A stretch of DNA of 64,000 bases, from NCBI GenBank assembly GCA_002633005.1, contig NMRA01000099.1, forward strand, positions 4,944 to 68,943, read 5' to 3'. The position numbers and the translations under genes are program-made. The notes under the pieces are model-generated. The model was given only the letters and a program-made list of their open reading frames with translations, did no database searches and was not told the origin of the DNA. Source of the stretch: Phoronis australis. Lineage: Eukaryota > Phoronida > Phoronidae. Positions 59,601 to 64,000 of the stretch are shown here, one piece after another (positions within the stretch are counted from its first letter, which is position 1; each line of letters opens with the position of its first letter).

Positions 59601-62423
59601 GGAATGTGAACTCTCGTCCTCTAAGAAGAGTTCGTTTACATATGTGAGTACTTGGGAAAAAACGCTATTACCAGCAACGTCTATCTCCCGCTGGCAATGA
59701 GTGGGTGTAATATAATTTTGCTCTTTCGAAATTAGCTGGCTACATCAATATTTTAACCAGGCTTCCAGTGTTCTGAACTTTGCTGTTCATCAAATCTAAA
59801 AGAAAGGTGAAATAGGTTGAACTAATTCTCACTAACAGTCACATCACGAGCCCAAAACAGGATATTTTTTATTGAACATGACCCCACCGGCTAGTTTTTA
59901 ACCTCAGAAATAACCGGTCTAGACATTGAGCACGGTAAACATGATTGAATGTTATAAAAAGGAACAGGAGCTGTTAAATTTGTTCCGACTTAACACAAAG
60001 CTTTTACAAAATTGCTCTGTTTGGCGTAATAAAAGTTTTCACTTCTGAGTAGTCTGTTTGCGAAAAGCCTTACCTATAATTCCTCCTTGCTCTCCCGTTA
60101 CGCATTCACATGTTTGCACTTTGTTTTCGTTTCTCAGTAATTGTTTTTAATATTACTCCGATCATGCGCGTTCCATTGTTACGGGTTTCTTGTTTACGGT
60201 GAGCTATATCCGCCCCGATATTCGCTGTTTTTTCTCTCTTTGTCACGTTACTACGATTCCTTATTCACCTGTTCATTATATATTTTCGATCTTTTCTGCT
60301 TTTGTTTTCTCCTAAGTTACACAGAATTCCATCAGTTCGTGTCAGTCATCGGAAATCCATGCATATCGTTTTTGCATTACAGGGCGGCTTGGCTACTACC
60401 GACGAGATGTGTCTGGCTTTTGTACTTTACTATCCTCGTGTCAATCTGACCAAGTGCCTCAGTACTCCGTATAACTTCTCACTATTTTTTCAAGGAAAAG
60501 GTTTCGATGAAACATATGACGAGTAAGTGTAATACTTTACTCGTAAAAATCTCGGGAACTGGCAGTTCTCTGTTGTTGGAGCCTAATCTTCGTGCATGAA
60601 ATGACGCGCCGGGTCAATACAACTTCCTCTGTTTGTGCAGAGTCATGTAGCACCTTTGCTTTATTCAATATTCACCTTAAAAACATGCAACATTAAATAT
60701 AAAGGTTAACACAACCTTGCACCATGTGCTGTTAACTAAATGCTTTCTAATTCCATATTTGCTGCTTAAACCTGAAAATCGTGAAAACAAGAGACAAGCT
60801 AATTACACCTATCAAACTAAGTTTAAAGTCTCGTTGCCATCACAGAAACGCTTTTAGGTGGTTTTAAAGTGGCATAGAACTCGAAAACAGACTACACTGA
60901 ATTACTCAATGTCGGTCTCAGCCATTGAAAACAGAAGTCAAACTGTTCACCAGGTATTTTTACGATTTCGTCGTAAACATTTTCATTTTTGTCTATTTAA
61001 AAGCATTTTTCCTTTACTTTCAAATTTCAAGAAATACGATCTATCAACTGCTCTTGCTTCGGTCCAGTTTTCTCCCACAGGGCAAAGTACGTCTCCTTAT
61101 TTTGTACGGCAAGACTTAGACGTAGCACTTTTCTCTTATATGGAAATTTGGTCTTTGTCCTTTGATGTAAACAAAACAATGGCGGCTATGCACTTGGCAA
61201 ATGTCTAGCGGGTAATTCTTTGAGCCCATGCTCGCGTATAATATTATTAGGGGCGGAGACTTTGAAAACTGTATTGGGACAAAAGAGTTTTTTCGTCTGT
61301 GTCTCAAAGTAGTAAATCTGACGATTCGTTCTAGAATTTCTTGCATATTCAAAGCAAATAATCCACGTTAGCATCTTCAAGTAGTCTATTAAACTCCATC
61401 TGTTTAGATGGTATTTTTACAAGTTTAAGCGTTGCAGTTCTCTTTGGGAGATAACCTGCGTTTGATTTCAAACACAGGTTTTCTCCTAAAGCTGACGAAA
61501 ACTGAAAGATCTGGATAGCTTGTTTTGCATGTTTTTGTGACAACAAATGAAAAATTCAGTCATGGCAACGAAGATTTCGAGACTAGTTTATAACCGCCAG
61601 TGGTCAATCTTGGGACAGCAGTACAGATGTTAATACACCGCACACAGTTTGCGTGAATGTTTATATACGTTTTATTTTACTATTTAATGTTGTCTTTCAG
61701 AGAAAAGCGTCAAATGGTGATCACTAGTGGCGAGTACAAGGGGTTGACTGAGTATGAGGCGTTGACCAAGATGACGTGGGATGTCATGAATGCTAAAGAA
61801 CTCGAAACGGCGATGAAGAACAGTCCTTATCATGTACAGTGCAGAGCAAACGGTGAACAAAGGCTCTCGGTAGGTTTTGATTTGGCACCTTCGGAGAAGG
61901 GAATGTTGCTGAAAGTACGCATTTGCTGAATGATCAACTTTCAAGTAAGATTCAATAAGAGTGGGGTGGTTCGTTTAGGCAAAAATAACACGTACGAGAT
62001 CAAATACGAACACAGTGTAACCATATAAAGTAAGAAGTATTAACTTCACTTATATTAAGACTCGTTTTTATATTAATGAATATGACAAACATTAACTTAT
62101 GATCGAGTACTGCTTTCCTTTGTCCCCGTTGTAATTTTTAATTCGTTGACGTTTCTGAAGAGAGGCGGAAATGTTCTCATTCTGGATAATCGCTTCGGTA
62201 AAGACACAGACAGGCTCACTTCATTGTAAAACACTGTACATTTCAGGCTTCAAATCGTCCGCGCGGTACGTACAACAACGGCTTGACAATTAACAAAGTC
62301 TTCCCAGAATCTCCAAGACAATGTCCAGGCCAAGAAGTCACGACGCCGGTCAATGGGTCACCTTCCGCCTACTTGAATGTGTCTCTTTTGATTTCTTTGT
62401 TAATTCTGTTTTCTGTAGAGTAA
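41399..62423 (+). CDS. DBH-like copper monooxygenase (MOXD1-like), copy B, 11 exons
   Basis: Joined exons: 41399-41677, 50091-50237, 50641-50799, 51697-51780, 52664-52846, 53247-53349, 54876-55042, 59395-59643, 60383-60522, 61701-61869 and 62247-62423. Each exon has the same length and phase as in copy A, all introns are GT-AG and the frame is open for 618 codons. Domain order is the same: signal peptide, DOMON, Cu2 monooxygenase N- and C-modules, hydrophobic tail. The copper ligands at 237, 238, 310, 391, 393 and 466 are conserved. It most likely encodes a secretory-pathway monooxygenase similar to copy A. Most replacements are in the first exon and in exon 10. LINE insertions enlarge introns 1 and 7. 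Confidence 0.9.
41970..43045. other. Intron 1 of copy B, nothing recognised
   Basis: Similarity to copy A stops near 41965, where the BEL gag fragment begins in copy A. The remainder is AT-rich and unrecognised. Confidence 0.4.
43050..44433. mobile_element. TTAA-flanked non-autonomous DNA transposon, copy 2
   Basis: The inverted ends are CGGAGAATGCCACC and GGTGGCATTCTCCT. They are flanked on both sides by TTAA (43046-43049 and 44434-44437), a clean target duplication. It is the inverse of the element at 4526-6237 and lies at a different intron position, so the two insertions are independent. It contains a degenerate ATGGCAACCAGCCCGGCGCC start and GFTGYQFEPE near 44180. No transposase is present. 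Confidence 0.75.
45340..48600 (-). mobile_element. CR1-like LINE with PHD finger (PHD-EN-RT), decayed
   Basis: On the minus strand: a PHD-type zinc finger (CGTCDLSVIWEQRG, CETCGQWFHAAC, WHCENC; 48360-48560). An APE-type endonuclease follows (NINFRS near the start, GGDLNFPGWDW, LSEHD; 47513-48340). Then RT pieces: GSDNIHPLTLKS and ENYRPISLTSIVCKMLE (46593-46880), a KAFDKVNHSLL segment (46215-46550), SQGSV and LFADDTICYN (46007-46303), and a post-RT segment (45662-45904). FADD is intact but several frameshifts break the ORF, one of them between PHD and EN near 48335. Comparison with copy A puts the whole insert at about 45165-49345. Confidence 0.85.
47513..48340 (-). pseudogene. CR1-like endonuclease domain
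   Basis: 275 open codons with the AP-endonuclease fold motifs described for the parent LINE. In the final SDH-type motif the first residues read SEHD, so catalysis is uncertain. The PHD finger frame overlaps by a few bases; in related elements PHD and EN are usually one ORF, so I read this as a frameshift. Confidence 0.75.
50091..50237 (+). CDS. Copy B exon 2: rest of DOMON domain
   Basis: 49 codons, donor gtaagt. It differs from copy A at a few residues such as DRHATG for DSHATG. Confidence 0.92.
50641..50799 (+). CDS. Copy B exon 3: DOMON end and linker
   Basis: 53 codons. It is identical to copy A except near GAITPTPVLP. Acceptor ...ttttcag, donor gtgagt. Confidence 0.92.
51697..51780 (+). 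CDS. Copy B exon 4: start of Cu2 N-module
   Basis: 28 codons with YWCKGFNVP. The protein is identical to copy A. Donor gtcagt. Confidence 0.92.
51781..52663. other. Intron 4, copy B
   Basis: It is homologous to both ends of copy A intron 4 but lacks about 1.3 kb found there. No gene is present. Confidence 0.6.
52664..52846 (+). CDS. Copy B exon 5: first copper site
   Basis: 61 codons with NEALTHHIIIYAC. Donor gtgaag, as in copy A. Confidence 0.92.
53247..53349 (+). CDS. Copy B exon 6: third ligand of first copper site
   Basis: 103 nt, phase 1 end. FFYPSNVGLPFGDDQQP and LEIHYDNP. Donor gtaagt. Confidence 0.92.
53350..54875. other. Intron 6, copy B
   Basis: Homologous to copy A intron 6. 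Near 53950-54200, short phrases such as GTTCTCTCGAAGCCCTAAAA are repeated in degenerate form. No gene is present. Confidence 0.5.
54876..55042 (+). CDS. Copy B exon 7
   Basis: 167 nt, completing the codon split after exon 6. DSSGMRLTLSPTLRQYDAG and GYCVSDCTKE. Donor gtacgc. Confidence 0.9.
55343..55437. repeat. Terminal direct repeat, left copy (LINE 3' end)
   Basis: It contains the last codons of the LINE ORF and its 3'UTR. It is repeated with about eight differences at 59164-59263. Host intron begins immediately to its left. Confidence 0.85.
55384..56045 (-). pseudogene. CCHC knuckle and restriction-like endonuclease domain of the LINE
   Basis: Two overlapping minus-strand frames (55668-56045 and 55384-55737) carry the knuckle and the PD...ELK nuclease. 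In them the residues Pro-Asp and Glu-x-Lys are intact, followed by PVEVGCRGF and the C-terminal ALGVSGKER. A frameshift near 55700 separates the two parts. Confidence 0.8.
59164..59263. repeat. Terminal direct repeat, right copy
   Basis: This is a 5'-truncated copy of the LINE 3' end, joined directly to the 5' region of the full copy. Host intron resumes at CGTGCTCTCTTAG just after it. Confidence 0.85.
59395..59643 (+). CDS. Copy B exon 8: second copper site (HxH)
   Basis: 83 codons with LHSHLLGRKMRLRHIRNG. Donor gtgagt. Confidence 0.93.
60383..60522 (+). CDS. Copy B exon 9: Met copper ligand
   Basis: 140 nt, phase 2 end. GGLATTDEMCLAFVLYYPRV, then NLTKC. Donor gtaagt. Confidence 0.92.
60523..61700. 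other. Intron 9, copy B
   Basis: Aligned with copy A intron 9. The open frame 60858-61208 has no conserved protein counterpart in copy A. Confidence 0.6.
61701..61869 (+). CDS. Copy B exon 10
   Basis: 169 nt. KRQMVITSGEYKGLTEYEAL, ending at RLS before gtaggt. As in copy A, read-through would add 19 residues and stop at 61929. Confidence 0.88.
62247..62423 (+). CDS. Copy B exon 11: C-terminal tail
   Basis: 58 codons plus TAA. It starts ASNRPRGTYNNGLTINKVFP and ends with the hydrophobic LNVSLLISLLILF stretch. Acceptor ...ttcag. Confidence 0.85.
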   Translation, partial: ASNRPRGTYNNGLTINKVFPESPRQCPGQEVTTPVNGSPSAYLNVSLLISLLILFSVE

Positions 62424-62826
62424 CTGTCTATTCGAACACAGGGGTCATATCGTGAGAACTACCTCTGAAATGTAATGTGAAGGAACTGGGCTCGCGATGG
62501 GTAACCACGCTGTGAAACAGTTAGTGATTGGCCTTGAATTAAGTGTGAGTTTTGACTTAAAGTGGGGAGATACAGTTTATTAAAAACCTGTCTGTTTGCT
62601 TTGCATCATTTTTTCGGACATTTCTGCCTGTTCACAAAATTGTTGAAAATCTCCAAATATTCTTGCACCATTTGCTTCCTAGATTTTCCCCGAAATGGCC
62701 TTGTGTTTATTTTGAGCTTACAACGGAAACAATACCTTGCTAGTTATACAGTGTGTAAGGAGTCGCTTCAATACATTAATCCTGCAAAATAGTTTTGCTA
62801 TAAAGTAACTAAACGAACTTGCAGTG
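62424..62826. other. 3' flank of copy B up to the segmental duplication edge
   Basis: It aligns with 26423-26827 of copy A and probably contains the 3'UTR. No AATAAA is obvious within it. Homology with copy A ends sharply after AACGAACTTGCAGT. Confidence 0.5.
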
Positions 62827-62835
62827 ACATTTTCA

Positions 62836-63430
62836 GCCGATTTCATAAAGGTGGTTTAACAAAACCAGGTTTAAGACTTAAACCTGATCTTCCTAAACCT
62901 GGTCTAATTTTAGACCTAACTTGCATTTCACCAACCTGGTTTAAAAGTCTGAAAGTCTGGTTTTGTTAGACCAGGGAGCGGGTTTAGTGAAATCAGATTA
63001 AAAGTATCCAAGCCATCCTACTACGTTGATCCGGATTAACCCAACAAAGAAACTATTGAGGTGCTGTGAAATCTTGATCATGTGGTTATACAATGGCACA
63101 CAATAGTAGAATCAGTGTAGACATTTGCGAGAAAATTCTAAAAACTTTTCTCATGAGGAAAAATGTTCCTTCCCGGAACTGATCAGAGAAATAGCCAATA
63201 TTATTGAGAACAAGAAAACTGGTGGCAAATCAAGCCAACGTAAGCATCAGATTTGGTGATACATGTATTGGTCCAGACTGGCTGCACAGTTCCCACAATC
63301 GGAGAAATGCAGCGACAAACAGTTAAAGGGCATTACTAAAAAATGAAGGCCAGAAAGAAAATTTCATAATTGAAAAATTGCAAAGAAAAACGGCGAGAGT
63401 CCCAGTGGCAGATACAGGACATCATGAGGG
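62836..63430 (+). mobile_element. Harbinger-like element remnant with Myb/SANT gene
   Basis: 62836-62998 is rich in inverted subrepeats (GATTTCATAAA, AACAAAACCAGGTTTA and their complements), like a Harbinger terminal region. Downstream, an open stretch starting RENSKNFSHEEKCSF and continuing ELIREIANIIENKKTGG matches the Myb/SANT (zeste-like) DNA-binding protein of Harbinger transposons. It stops at TGG TGA near 63258 and resumes with RLAAQFPQSEKCSDKQLKG. At least two stops make it a pseudogene. No DDE nuclease is in the window. Confidence 0.6.
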
Positions 63431-63710
63431 GACATTTTTCATTGTGTAATGTTTGTGTCCAACACACGTACACGCATTAAAGTACGTGCTCACGATTAGC
63501 CGCAACATAATAAATGCCCAAATTTATTTCCGTGTCATTTTAGTGTTTATTTCTTGCGGCCAATGGGGGGGGGCAGAACACCTGCGCGGCAACTTTAAAT
63601 CGGAGACAATTGGAGGTGGTACTCAGTCAGAGGAATTAGAAGATGTCGCCCAGCTCAACCAGTCGTATTTCGAAGGACACCGTGCAATACGGATAGGTGT
63701 ACACATAAGC

Positions 63711-63856
63711 GGATCCAGGTGTCAAGGGGTCCGGACCCCTTTTTCCTTGCTTTTAGTGTTATCAAATCTTCAATTTTCATATTTTTGACTTGAACCCTCC
63801 TTTTAAAAAAACTCCTTGATCCGAACTCTTCCCTTTAAAATATCTGGATCCGTCCC
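63711..63856. mobile_element. Short element with CGGATCCAG inverted ends
   Basis: GCGGATCCAGGTG at the left and ATCTGGATCCGTCCCTG at the right form short inverted ends around ~145 bp that contain GGGTCCGGACCCC. It is probably a non-autonomous hAT-like element. It is non-coding. Confidence 0.5.
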
Positions 63857-64000
63857 TGCTTCGCTTGGTCTTGTGTCGTTGTAAAACCGAAAGTTGAAAA
63901 TGGTCCATTCTCTAAAACTGCGTTGTAAGTGCACATCGTGGCATCATTCATTTGCACCTATATCGTGCAAGTCTTCCAAATTTAACAATATTAAATCTGG

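Overview
The window looks like nuclear DNA from an invertebrate animal. The genes are split by GT-AG introns, GC content is modest, and there are many remnants of animal-type retroelements (Gypsy, BEL/Pao, CR1-like, L1/Tx1-like and restriction-like-endonuclease LINEs) and short inverted-repeat DNA transposons. Near-identical tandem blocks that meet at single N bases suggest a highly heterozygous genome, as is common in marine invertebrates. I cannot name the species. There are no bacterial operons, no CRISPR arrays, and no rRNA or intact tRNA genes.

The only host genes I can support are two tandem paralogues on the + strand. Both encode MOXD1/DBH-like copper type II, ascorbate-dependent monooxygenases. 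Copy A has 11 exons between 848 and 26422, and copy B has 11 exons between 41399 and 62423. Exon lengths are identical in the two genes (279, 147, 159, 84, 183, 103, 167, 249, 140, 169 and 177 nt) and so are all splice phases. Each spliced frame is open for 618 codons and has a signal peptide, a DOMON domain, both copper-site modules with every expected His/Met ligand, and a hydrophobic C-terminus. The copies arose by a segmental duplication that also took in upstream LINE sequence and 5' flank. The homologous blocks are about 60-26827 and about 40600-62826. They differ mainly in intron insertions and in the first exon.

Layout: 1-847 holds a cut DNA-transposon end, a LINE fragment and the 5' flank of copy A. 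Intron 1 of copy A (1127-15723) is a graveyard of BEL/Pao gag and pol pieces, a LINE ORF1 fragment, a TTAA-flanked DNA transposon, a decayed minus-strand Gypsy element and a large inverted repeat. Exons 2-11 of copy A lie in 15724-26422. From 26081 to 30427 there is a 2.18-kb direct tandem duplication that includes the last exon and has a single N exactly at its joint. From 30.8 to 37.0 kb there are 80-bp repeat arrays carrying a CTCF-like core, in opposite orientations on the two sides, plus a second duplication with an N at its boundary. From 38.2 to 40.9 kb lies a decayed L1/Tx1-like LINE. Copy B follows. A PHD-finger CR1-like LINE sits in its intron 1 and a restriction-like-endonuclease LINE in its intron 7. 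The end of the window holds a Harbinger-like Myb/SANT gene remnant and a small inverted-repeat element.

I found no clearly new multi-gene system. The best leads are the tandem monooxygenase pair, the N-marked duplications, the CTCF-like arrays between the two genes, and the head-to-tail junction of the restriction-like-endonuclease LINE.
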